Below are positions 24,620 to 35,080 of a DNA stretch of 64,000 bases, piece after piece. Positions within the stretch are counted from its first letter, which is position 1; every line of letters starts with the position of its first letter. This DNA is from Cylindrobasidium torrendii FP15055 ss-10. Lineage: Eukaryota > Basidiomycota > Agaricomycetes > Agaricales > Physalacriaceae. Made by a program: the position numbers and the translations under genes. The notes below the pieces were generated by a model. It saw nothing but the letters and a program-made list of their open reading frames with translations. It was not told where the DNA came from and ran no database searches. The DNA lies in the NCBI GenBank assembly GCA_000934385.1, contig KN880437.1, positions 186,001 to 250,000 of the forward strand, in the 5' to 3' direction.

Positions 24620-27600
24620 CTACTGCTGTCTCGAAGCCTTCGACATGCTCCTTGTCCTCGGCTGCTCTTGCCTGACGCCCTCGTCCATCCTCGTCCGTGA
24701 TGGTTGTTGACGTCCTCGCTGGGTGGACGCGTCCTGTGCGCTAGACGCCGCGCCAGACTTCCTCGAGCTTCTTGATGCCGAACTTCGACTAGTAGCTACA
24801 GGTATTAGACTATTGCTCAAAGTGTCGATGAGGGCTTGCGCCTTCTTCATTCGTTCCTTGTGCTTGTCCATTGCGTCTTGATGCTCTGCCTTCTGGTCAT
24901 CCAGGGTCCAGTCCAAACTCTTCTCCTGCCTCTGCCAGCGTTCTTCGAAGCTCTTGCGAACATCCTCAAAACGAGCCCGAAGCTTTTTTTCATGCGTGAA
25001 ACGGAGGTGCAGCAAGAATAAGCTGAAGCGTAGTGCATGCATCGGCTTCGTGAGGTCAAAAACGGGAGCATTATGCATGGCAATGTAGACAATATATTGA
25101 TCTTGTCCCTGTCGAGTATATCATTCACGGGCGAACGATGGAAAGAGAAGGACAACGACAAACATCAGGTTTTGTAGCCCACGCGGCATAAATCAGACCT
25201 TTGGGACCGTCGCTCGCCGTGCAGAAGATGGGGAAATCGAAAATACCCACGGCGGCAAGGGTGCCAACGCTGCTGTTAAGATACATGTATGCCTGATGAG
25301 AGGATTGAAGATACCAGTCTTCCTCGGTTTGGTCCAAGTCCTTCTTGTGTTCCGCCATGTAGGTGCTCAGATTTATGCCTGCAGAAGGTAAGTAACCCTA
25401 TCTTGCGACACCTACGTGCATACCATGTTGCTCTGTAGCACAAAACTCTGCTTGGCGTTCGAAACTTTCTTCGTTGTCGCCCATCACAGATGCCGTCGAT
25501 GAGGATAGGGACGTGCGAGGACCATAGCTTCTAGGTGGCTCATCCTCCAAACCGGAGATACACAGCTCGGCCATGTCCTTTGGATCTGGCATCCGCAAAG
25601 CAAGAGGGTTTGACGGCACCGCGGCCTGCTCGAGACCAGGTCGAAATACTTCCGAGAAGGTGATGTCCTGCGACACAGTCTGTACCGGCTGGGGCTCGCC
25701 AGCCTCAACAAGCATGCTGAACTTTCTAATGCGTTCTGCACTGGCCTTGTTATCGCTCGATAAAACATTTGGGATTCGAATGCCAGCAACCATATCCGCT
25801 TTTGCCCTAGCAGGTTCTTCAAGAAGGCGGGACAAATACTGAGTTTCGTGACGTTGGTTGAAAAACTTTATCCATTGTAACATGGGAGTCAGCGACTGAG
25901 ACATGAGAATTCCATGGTCCTCTGAGTATCCAGTGACTGCCGTCGCGAGCCGCGAGTAAAACTGCTTGCGAGTGGACGATGTCCCCGGCTTCTGTGCAAG
26001 CTCGTTATACCTCGTAGCACGCACTACGCCGCGTCTTCGCGCTGCCTTTTGGTCTATGGACACTTCACGGGCGTCTTCCAAGTTGTCGGTGACATGTTTG
26101 CGGCGAGTCGGATCGATGCGCGTCAGATCGAAAGCCACATTCCTGCGAATGCGAACAAATTGCTCCATGCTGCGCATATATGAAGCTCAAAAGAAACCAT
26201 TAACAAGAAATTTAAAGACATACCGGACAAACGGACGAGACGCGTCTTCTTCATCTGAATCGGGCAGAGTTGACAAGCAGACGACATGGATAGCGTCCCA
26301 TGCGATGGCCCGACCGTCGGCTTCACTCCCAGAGCGCCAGTCATGCTGTTTTGCGCGCTCTGAATGTTCTGTCACAGTGTCGAATACCCTCAGAAACGCC
26401 CTTTGCAAATCGGGTGATGCTTCTTGCAGCTTGACATTGTCGTCGACGCAGAATCCTTCGCTCGTGTCATAGGCTTCGATAAAGTTCTCTAGGCATTGCT
26501 CCACCTTGCCATGTTGGACGAACTGTTTGTAGGTTTCTTGATTCGACTGTAGGTCAAATGAGTAGCGTTCTGACACCCGAACGATGTGGCCCACAATGTA
26601 AAGCGGAGGCTGTGTAGGCACCTGCATAATGTCAGTACATGCATTTTGGAATGGCAAGCAAAAGTCCGTCAACCTCAATTGGTTTCCAGTAGTGCACGAC
26701 GTCTTCGAGGGGTTGCAAATAGGGCAACTTAACTTCCTCGCCATCACGAGGGTAGGCAACCTTGATGACCAGTCGATCCATGTTCATAGACTCTCCCGGT
26801 GGTAAGCCAGCGTGGTGTGGCTGGGCTTTCAATAGTGCGTATCTGGGCAAAAGATCAACACTGTAAATAAACATACACGGTTGACGTACTTGGACGCGGA
26901 GGGTGGAGCTAGGCTGCCCAGGAGACTGCAAGGACATTGAGGAAAGGACAAAATGCAAAATGCGACCATGACACACATCGCTTCATCCAGTAGCTCTTTT
27001 TGTTCTTTAGTGTTGGGCCTACAAAACACTCGGCAAAATGTTTGATATCTGAGAATGCACTCACTTTGAGTTTGCAAACTGCCATTGCAATGAACCAGAT
27101 GCAGAAAACCTGTTCCCGATGAGCGTACGCAAGCAGACCGATGACGAGCACTTACAGTTGCAACGTTTTGCGATCGCTACGAGTCGATGAGGTCGAGCAT
27201 TATTGAATTAGGGCAAAGTACTCACGATGGAGTAATGCTCGGTTGCTTCGATGAAGATGCTCCTGTCATATCCTCAGAAACAAACGTGTCTGTGCAGTGT
27301 GAAGAAAGAAAGCTGCTGGTGGGCGTTCGATGGCAAGGTGGGATACCGTGAGAACTAGCGGAGTTATCCATCGATGAGGCGTCATTGGAAGCCATCATGC
27401 CTGCTTTTCCTGTAGCGTCCAGTTCCGCGGCTCCCACGGCGCTTAGCCAGCATTCCACACGGTCTCTTAACTTTGTACCAGATGGGTCTTGTTCACTGTG
27501 GCCCGCGCAATCCAATCGCCACTGTAGTATATCTCCCGGCTGATTTGCGAGGATGTCTTTCACGGAATTTGTGGCTTCGTGCGCAGCCAGTGCAGTCGCA

Positions 27601-28839
27601 GAACACAGCCTGGAAAGGCTACGGGCAAAAGACCGCGCTTCCAAAGGTGATGCTAGGTCAAAAATACCGGTCGGATTGGCGGTGCTCCCTGTTGCTGCTG
27701 TTGCTCGAGCGACATGTATGTCGACCTAAACATGAAGCTTAGAAGATATTCCAATATTTTGTTAAAAGTAAGCGTACACAGGAGCCTCCGTCAGCGGTCG
27801 TGGTCCACCCAAATACAAGCTGCACCGAGGTGGTGTACGTGTCGAATACCAATATTGGGAGAGTTCGAACAACCCCAAGGGCACGACGTTGAAGAAGGCT
27901 GCTGGCCATGACATGGAAGGCATTTGACGGTGTTGCAATGCAAAATAGGGCGAAGTCTAAGATGCCTTTGCTTTGTGGCACTACTAGATGGAGGTGTTGA
28001 AACACCGTGTTGTGCAGGAGTCCACTGTCGTATTCCTCCTCGCTTTCAGTCTGCGAAGCTTCATTGGCATCAGCTTCCTCTTCCTGGGAGCGACCGTCCA
28101 TTCGCACTGATTCATCACCAGAACTTCCCATGACCCAGTCTGACTCGTCGTCGTCTGTGGTATGTGCACTATTATCAGAGTCTCTGTCACCAGAATGCTC
28201 AGTGCTTGTGCGTTCGGAGCCACTGCCCCCGTCACCATCGCTAGAGGAAAGCCGTACCCAAGATGAGGAAGTCGGCGACACGTCAATTGCAGGCCATTGT
28301 GGCGGGATAGATATCTCCGTGGTGACCATAGCGTCGACGCGAGAATACGGTTTATGAAAACGATCCACGGGAGAGCTAATGCAGCAAGGGTCGACGGGGA
28401 GACAGAATGCCATGTTGAGGCTACAGACACGGTTAGAGGTAAGGTTTACAGGCGCAGAGAGGCAACTTACCATCGCCGGTAGTCCTTCCAAGTGTTGTAA
28501 ACCAAGTCTGTGATGAATGGATACACCGCCAAAGTTTTGGGTACTGTGTCCCAATGTTGGTCCATACGTCTTAGTAGTTTCAATCTACGCGTTAGCTCGC
28601 AAATAGAGAACTCGACATCGTCGTCCACGTCCATGGGAGTATCCTTGGAGGCGGAAAGAATTAGGATGCGTGCGCCCCCTCATTCGAGTGCTCACCATGT
28701 CACTTCCCACGGCTGATGGACTCCCAGCGTCTAAACAGGCGGCCAGCTCTCGCACAGGCTCCGGCCAATCCTCATTTGAGCACACGGTGTGCTCCTGGAT
28801 TCCAATGGTATTTGGTTTGAGGAAATCTCGGATAGACAT
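24620..28839 (-). CDS. Long multi-exon gene, not recognised
   Basis: Probably one minus-strand gene from ATG 28839 (MSIRDFLKPNT) to the stop at 24620. Frames join across introns with good signals, for example GTAAGT...TGTAG near 28468-28420 and GTACGC...TTTAG near 27776-27725. In order: a short N-terminal part with an acidic patch (DVDDDVEF), a very acidic Ser-rich region (about 28270-28030), a globular part with hydrophobic strands (LDFALFCIATPS, LPILVFDTY), an Ala/Leu-rich helical part, some hydrophobic stretches near 27100, then charged helices (EQFVRIRRNVAFDL, WIKFFNQRHETQYL) and a basic, coiled C-terminus. I know no family for it. Possible lineage-restricted Agaricomycete protein; two adjacent genes cannot be excluded. 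Confidence 0.6.
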
Positions 28840-29203
28840 GGTGGTTCTGAGCAAAGTGCAATGTTGACAATCGGAACCAATTCCACAATCGGCATCAGTG
28901 GCGACCAAAAGGTCCGAACACGGTCGTTTCAAATCTGGCCTTTGAGATTGAACGAGCAACACGCCTATGGCTGTGAGGCTAGCCAGATATTGTGAATTTT
29001 GTCGGGTGCAAGCAAGAATGAGGGAGCGCATTCACATCCAAGTCGAATTCGGAATACCCTACAGTAGCTGTGGGCAGCATGAAAATGTATTTCTTTTCAT
29101 AGCCCTTCTAGGTCACAACAAGTGCCAGATAGGACGCGAAAAATATGAACTGGCTCTACAATAGACCCGTAGGTTGTGGCAAGCGTCCGTAGGGAATGTA
29201 CAT
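28840..29203. other. Upstream region of the unrecognised gene
   Basis: 364 bases between that gene's start and the thioredoxin stop, both on the minus strand. No distinct signal seen. Confidence 0.45.
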
Positions 29204-29816
29204 TCAAAACCTCTTTAACCACTCCCTGACTTTTGGCTCGGGGATGGCCCCAGTGAACGAGTCGACGAGTTTTCCGTTGACATAGGCCGCAACTGTCGGG
29301 AGGGCACGAACCTAGCCAATACGAGGTCAACGACGGGGGAATATTGTAAAATGGAAGGGCGACGCACTTGATGTTGTGTAGCAAGCGTCCGGCCGTCATC
29401 CGTCTCTGTGTCAATTGTAACCAGATCCACAGGCGAGCCCGAGGATGTGATATCCGTTCCAGCATTGTCACCGTCCGTCATGCCTTTGAGCACCGGGGAA
29501 AGCATTCGACAAGGGCCGCACCAGCTACAAGATGCATCTGAGTAAGGCAGGAAGATTGGCGAATGTTGGGCCAGCGTACTCGGCATAAAAGTCCACAAGA
29601 ACGACGCGATTCTCTGTCTCCGACGCTGCCGTCGCGCGAACAAAGGTCTAACCAAAAATTTGACAGTGAGCAACTAATTCGTCTCTCGCGACGCGGCCAA
29701 CGCACTTTGAGATCCGCGTCCAAGTAGTGCTTACGCGCCGGCGCACTAGCGTGTATTTGGCGCTGGAGATTTACACCGACACGCGTCGGACGCAGTGTTG
29801 AGCGAAAAGCTTGCAT
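29204..29816 (-). CDS. Thioredoxin, probably mitochondrial
   Basis: Minus-strand gene with four short exons; ATG 29816, stop TGA 29206-29204; about 147 residues. The N-terminal 30 residues (MQAFRSTLRPTRVGVNLQRQ) are basic and Ser/Thr-rich with no acids, like a mitochondrial presequence. The thioredoxin fold follows: VVLVDFYAD, active site WCGPCRML with both redox cysteines, and the cis-proline motif RALPTVAAY. Intron phases put the splice junction just before the WCGPC motif. Expected role is disulfide reduction in the matrix, comparable to yeast Trx3. An acidic insertion (TETDDGRTL) sits where the family's VDVDE region lies. Confidence 0.88.
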
Positions 29817-30340
29817 TGTAGTGTGAGAGCAATGTGAGAGTGCAAGCCAGAAAACGGGATGATGTCATCCCCTCAACCAGCTTTAAGTCCGGCATGCACT
29901 CGTCTGCATTCGCATTTCGTTAGGCGCCAGACTTCAAGCTCCATGCTTCGAGCTTCAAGCTTCAAGCTTCAAGCTTCAAGGCTGGGAAGAGCTGGACCAA
30001 AGTCCCAGCTCGAATTTCATAGAACTTCCAAAGTGCGCCAGAGTGGAATCACAGGTCGAAATAGTCTGCACACATTCGTTTGAACGGTCTTGATGAATTC
30101 ATGGCAGTCCCCTCTGAGCTCAGAGCAGATGCCTTGCTTTGCAACCGACGCATCTCAGTGGTAACGCTGTCCATCCTCCAAAGACAAACCAAATAGTCCA
30201 ATATTTCCTACAACAAAGGAAATGCAATAACGAGAGTGGCGGTAAGGAAGGGTATACCCGCTACTGTTACAATACATAAAAGCACACGACAACGCTATCT
30301 AGATGCCCAAGAAAAAAGAGTGCACAGTGAGGGAGACAAA
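29817..30340. other. Intergenic region with heptamer repeat
   Basis: About 520 bases upstream of the thioredoxin gene and downstream of the first G-gamma gene. It contains the short tandem repeat listed separately and otherwise no clear feature. Confidence 0.45.
29932..29981. repeat. Tandem heptamer AGCTTCA repeat
   Basis: The unit AGCTTCA repeats about four times head to tail (29959-29979), with two diverged units just before it. It lies 115-165 bases upstream of the thioredoxin ATG, in its likely promoter. Each unit carries an AAGCTT palindrome. Confidence 0.75.
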
Positions 30341-30672
30341 TCACTGCACAACGCACTGACAGCCGGTCGTCTTCTGTGAGTATGGGTCATCACCACGTGT
30401 AGGCGGACCCCACACTGAGGGAACCTAGGCAGAGCATAAGTGGGGGAACACGACGAGTGACGGGAATGAATGTGGCGCACGAGGTGGTCCTTGGTGTTGC
30501 GGCAGTAGTTGATAAGACTACGGGCATTCCTCCCGTCAGCAGAGATCGATACCAAGGAGCTCTCGATGACGCACCTTTGGCTGGCCTCACTAATTTTAAT
30601 TCTTGGACGCGCAAGGTCCTCACGCAAACGTTGGTTGTGTTCGACGATTCGTCGAAGCTTTAGCTCCGACAT
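30341..30672 (-). CDS. Heterotrimeric G-protein gamma subunit, copy A
   Basis: Three exons on the minus strand (30672-30575, 30517-30481, 30424-30341) encode 72 residues. The start [20 protein letters not shown] forms the coiled coil that binds the WD40 G-beta subunit; [19 protein letters not shown] is the conserved middle. The protein ends in CVVQ, a CaaX box; Gln at the last position predicts farnesylation. Gamma subunits anchor G-beta-gamma at the plasma membrane for pheromone or nutrient signalling (Ste18 in yeast). The second Cys just upstream (GCQCVVQ) may be palmitoylated. A closely related copy lies about 840 bases upstream in the same orientation with exons of identical length. This copy differs most between residues 52 and 68. 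Confidence 0.92.
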
Positions 30673-31510
30673 CGATTGCCGACCTCCTGTGCGGTTCATC
30701 CTTTATTGAAGTCGGTGGGTTGTTAAGAAGTACTGTCGTAGCCGCCGAGAGGGCTCTGGACCATAGCCTCAGTCGACTAGCGCGACAGAAATCGCGAGAT
30801 GTAGGACTCACGACAAGATGACGAATAGATGACGGAAAACGAAAACGAAGGGAAAGCGGAATTGAAAGTGCTGCCAGGCAGCGAAATAGTCGTCGAGGCA
30901 GTGGTTGTCAAAGATGTAAACTGAGCAGCATGTGAACACGAAGGCACTGCCCGTGCCGAGACTGCCTCCGGGATCTTTGATCATGATCGCTGCCCGCTTG
31001 GCGCTGTGGCGCTCACACGACGACGATTTGGACGTTATAGACATCACAAAAACAGACTGGACTCATGCAAGCATCAAGTTGAACTCGGAGCAATGGGTTG
31101 TCGCGTACAAGACGCGGTGATTTGGTGCCTTTCAGAATGGGTGCTTATCATCACACTATTGACGAGTTGAAAGGCATGGAACATACTGCAGCTGCGCCGA
31201 GCTAGTGTATAATATAGGACAGAAGAAAGACCGGTCACGAATATAAACACAGGCGTAGGATCCAAGGACGGTCCTAAGTAAAGCAGAGGCGGGATAAAAT
31301 AGTAGAAAGCAACTGCGCGACGGTGAAATGGGAGGGTAACCAGACAGAGGCGGGGGGAGAAGGCGGGGGTGGGTGTAGTATAAACGAATGTGGGATTTCT
31401 GTGTGCAATATTCCGGGCTTGTGTCTACCGAGACGACTCCTGATCCAATCCGAGCATAAGCCCTCCGCGAAGGCTAACCAAGTGTAGTTTGTGCTATGGC
31501 ATGCGCGCGG
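30673..31510. other. Spacer between the two G-gamma genes
   Basis: 838 bases holding the promoter and 5' UTR of copy A and the 3' UTR of copy B. A G-rich stretch (about 31345-31375) is present. I see no coding region; frames of 62-79 codons here have no recognisable features. Confidence 0.45.
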
Positions 31511-31845
31511 TCACATAACGACGCAGTTGCAACCCTGAGCTGGCGGCGCATACGGGTCCTCGCCTTTGCCGACAGGACCCCAAACCGACGGGACCTTCAA
31601 TAGGTTAGGAACTCAGAAAAGAAGATGGACAGGCAGGAAATAGAGGCGTACGAGATGGTCCTTGGTCGCACGGCAGTAGCGGATCAAGCTGCAAAAGATG
31701 AGATGTGAGCAGGTCCCTTCGAGTTCGAGCGGCGGCAGGAGACGCACCTTGAACTAGCTTCACTAACGCGCACGCGGGGACGAGCGAGATCCTCCCTCAG
31801 CCGCTGGTTGTGCTCCGTAAGGCGGCGCAGCTTGAGCTCCGACAT
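31511..31845 (-). CDS. Heterotrimeric G-protein gamma subunit, copy B
   Basis: Three exons on the minus strand (31845-31748, 31688-31652, 31594-31511) encode 72 residues when started at MSELKLRR; an in-frame ATG at 31866 would add seven residues (MSKHQQS). The sequence follows the usual basidiomycete gamma pattern: [20 protein letters not shown] coiled coil, [21 protein letters not shown], and a C-terminal CVVM CaaX box preceded by another Cys (GCNCVVM). It is closer to the common form than copy A and is probably the ancestral copy. Exon lengths (98, 37, 84) are the same as in copy A, which points to tandem duplication. Role: membrane tether for G-beta in receptor signalling. Confidence 0.93.
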
Positions 31846-32110
31846 GGATTGCTGGTGTTTACTCATGAGTGCGAGAACTCGGGCGCGAAATGGCGGATGG
31901 GTGGAGATGGTAGTCGGAGGCAAGGAGTCACCTTATGCGGACGAGCGTTCATGCTGGTTGATATTACGATTTTAAAGGAGGCGTCGACGAACAGGGAGCC
32001 GCAGGAGACTCGGCTTGGGACAGGCAAATGAAGGTCTGAGCTTAGGGGATTGAAAAGGGGCAAAGGGGCATTACGGCCCGTTGAGCTTTGAACTCCGCCA
32101 TCAGATGCGC
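31846..32110. other. Upstream region of G-gamma copy B
   Basis: About 260 bases that should contain the 5' UTR and promoter of copy B. Nothing else seen. Confidence 0.4.
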
Positions 32111-32114
32111 CACA

Positions 32115-32457
32115 TTAGCGGGTTGCCTACGGGAAACAGGGAAACAAGAATTGAAGCAGCTTTGTAGTAAGGGCATGACATTTCCAGCAACATCGAGTAT
32201 TTAAGCCTGTTGAACCTCTTGACCTGACAGGGCGCAGAGTAGAACAAGTGCCACTGGCGTCCAAACTGGACTTAGAGGTTGACCGTTGGAGAAACTTAGC
32301 CCTATTTAACCTGGGACAAATGGCAGCACAAAGAGCGCAGCTAACATACTCCTTGAAGGAGTTGTTTGATTGGTCGGAAGCATGTTTGGAAGCCCTGCTG
32401 AATGACTATATAACCACGATGGATGAGGTCAAACCACTTGATAGTGATGTTATGTAG
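32115..32457 (+). pseudogene. Orphan coiled-coil gene fragment
   Basis: Two short segments join cleanly: one ending near 32162 (LRETGKQELKQL), then an intron GTAGTA...TGACAG to 32230, then an exon to TAG 32455-32457 (WRRVEQVPLASKLDLEVD and LTYSLKELFDWSEACLEALL among others). The joined product is strongly helical with heptad-like leucines and would be the C-terminus of a coiled-coil protein. No good start codon or upstream exons are visible before the divergent G-gamma gene. It may be a truncated copy of a gene like the coiled-coil gene that begins 200 bases downstream, or a missed small gene. Limits on the left are uncertain. Confidence 0.4.
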
Positions 32458-32659
32458 AAAATTTTTAATATCCGAGTCACAAGTGTAGGGCGACCGGTCT
32501 TTTTTCCGTATACGAGATGAGTATGTATACCTTTCGTGTGTCTCCAATTAAGATTTCATTATCGCTGCAATTGTGAGCATTTACCTCGGCAACATCCGGT
32601 CACGGGAATACCCCCACGGCACGACCGCCAATCTCATCTTGACCCATCATCCCATCACA
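32458..32659. other. Short spacer and promoter
   Basis: 202 bases between the coiled-coil fragment and the next gene; too short for much else. Confidence 0.4.
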
Positions 32660-34866
32660 ATGGAGCCCAATCAGCGCGAATATTCTGAGAAGAATCTCAA
32701 AGCTCTACTCAAGGAGGAGAATGGGAAACACCGTCTCAATCGTGACCTCGAGAAGTGGTCCAAAGCAAACAGTAAACAGGTACGCATGCTAGGGACGAGA
32801 AGCGCCGTCAGCAGAGTCTGATGGGTGTGCTCTACGTCTCAGCCTTGCGCTGCTTGCGCCGCCCGTAACATCGACTGTGATATTGAGTACAAATTTGCTG
32901 CCTGCCAGTCCAAGGAATGCAGAACGTCCACACGCCGGTGTTCGCGCGAAGACGATGAGCTCTACGACCGTATCAAGTATCTCTGGCCAGATGTTCCTCG
33001 CAGTGTATTCGACCGCTTCGTTTCCAAACTTCCCCGTCCACCTCCCCCGCCATCCAAGGATGCTACGGCTCACGCTCGTGAGATAGCGCAGACCAGGCTG
33101 CTTACCCAGGAATACCATTCACTGATAAAGGACTCGAACAATTGGAGGCTTCCTACACCACCGACTACCCAAAGGTCACTCCCTCACACATTTCCCAGCT
33201 CGGCGAGGAGCACATCATCGCGCCGCGCAGCTTCCGTTTCCAGCTCTCCGCTGTCGGCTCGCAAGAACAAGAAATCCGTAGAAGTGTCGCTACAGGGTAC
33301 ATCTTCTCCGCGATGCCTGTGTTTTTTTCTGAATCTAGACGCGTTCCATAGAGACTGAGAAACGACTCAAATCCCTCCAGACTGAGAACATCCGGTTGAC
33401 AGGTTCGTGATCCAGCCGCTGACAGTCAAAAATGTAACGCTCATTCCAGATAATATCGCTGAATCCCAACGCGAAAACAACAATCTCAGGGAGCAACTCA
33501 CAGGTATGCACTGGTTTCCTATTGTCAAGAGGAATCTTTCCTAGCCGATGTATCTAGAATTACACATGCAACTGAAGGAGTGGAGGAATTCATGCGAGTG
33601 CGCCGGATTGAATGAGCAGCTTTGCATGGCCACGGCGTCTTATGAAGCTTTGCTTGGTGATTTTGAGGCGCAGAAGAACCAAAGCCAATTGCAGGATGCA
33701 GAAGTCCGGCGTCTAGAGGAGGAGCAAAACAAAGGTTAGCATCCCCTCGTGCGCATGCTTCGGTTGCTAGTTAATTCCTCATTTCAGCGCGGAGCCAAAT
33801 ACTCCGGGACTCGCAGAGACTGCAGGATGAACAGGATCGCTCAGAAAAACAACGTCGAGGTAAGTCTTGAGCAAAGAGTATGTGCGCGGTCCTCAATGAT
33901 GCCTGCAGACAACGTAATCGAAATCGAAAGAGTGAATGCAGAATGGGGCAAGGAATTGATGACAAGGGTTGCTGCTGTGAATAAAATTCGATTTTCGCTC
34001 TTAGATGAGGCATCAAGCCTGATGTCGGAAAATGAGCGCCTACGTGAGGAAAACATAGGTACCTAGGACCTCACTCGCACTGCGATAGTTGGACACCATG
34101 CTGAATCACCGCCCAACAGACAACGAAGGGGAACTTTTGAGGGTCAATGAACAACTAGCCAACGAAATGATCCACTCAACCGCCCTCGAGACTGAGCTGG
34201 AGCATTCCAAAACTCGATGCGTGGAAATGGAAAAACAAATTGAGACAGAACGCAGGGAGCACTTAGGTATACGCTCTCCTTTCTCCAGCTCAAGATCCTG
34301 ACGCACCATGGTGATAGCCGTTCAGAATGAGAGTTTCCTACTTCGCGAAGCAAAGAGATGCCTTGAGTTAAGATGCGATAGCTTAGAACGCGCAGAGGCC
34401 TCGCAGAACCAGCACAGTGATAGCCTTCGTAGCCAACTTGACGCGTTGAGTCAGCGCTTGGGCGATGTGATTGCTCCAAATCCAGATCCAAGTCAGAGGA
34501 ATCGACAGCTCGCGGTTATCAGGCCAAATTCATGTAAGTCTTCATTGTTGCTCTCACTTATCCTGCTGACCCGCCTCAGCCTCACTGGCAATAGTCCGAG
34601 CCAATCAGGATTCCTCTAACGATACAGTTGAACTTCGCGCACGAGTTGATAGTCTCCAACATCAGGCTGCACATGAGCGCGCGCAACAGCAAGCCCAAAA
34701 CGACAGAGAGGTCCTCCAGGTCCTGAGCATCGCGAAGTCGCTGAAGCATGCAGTGGCGATGGAGAATCGCTCGGAGTTCTTGGTTGAGACCGTACGTCTG
34801 CATGTCAGCTCCCTAGAGGCGATGGCGGATTCCAAAGTCGGCATGGTCCTGCCGTCGACGGTGTAG
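32660..34866 (+). CDS. Cys-cluster plus long coiled-coil protein, unknown function
   Basis: ATG 32660 and stop TAG 34864-34866, with about ten exons, many of only 60-150 bases. Exon 1 (32660-32779) encodes a charged helix. Exon 2 begins with six cysteines spaced C-x2-C-x6-C-x8-C-x4-C-x6-C (QPCAACAARNIDC, CQSKECRTSTRRC), close to a Zn(II)2Cys6 binuclear cluster but with x4 instead of x2 in the second pair. A proline run (LPRPPPPPSK) and a Ser/Arg-rich stretch follow. The rest is coiled coil (LQTENIRLT, RENNNLREQL, DEASSLMSENERLREEN, LLRVNEQLANEM). The cluster suggests zinc and possibly DNA binding; the coiled coil suggests oligomers. Function is unknown. Exons between 33300 and 33850 are uncertain to a few codons. 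Confidence 0.7.
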
Positions 34867-35080
34867 ATATATACGGCAAGAGGGCGAACAATCCTTGGGT
34901 TCTGTATACTTCCATATCCTGTTTCTTGCGAAGTAGCAATCAAATCGTTCATACAATGGTGTAATTCAGTAGTGTCCTTCCTCTACGGTGATAGTTGTGT
35001 GGTAAGGTCATCTTGACGGAACCGCGGCATATACGTGCATGTAAGTGTTGAATATATGTGCATTGTTAAGCAACATAATA

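Noticed and set aside
32789..33118. 109-codon minus-strand frame
   Set aside because: It overlaps the Cys-cluster exon and has no independent support.
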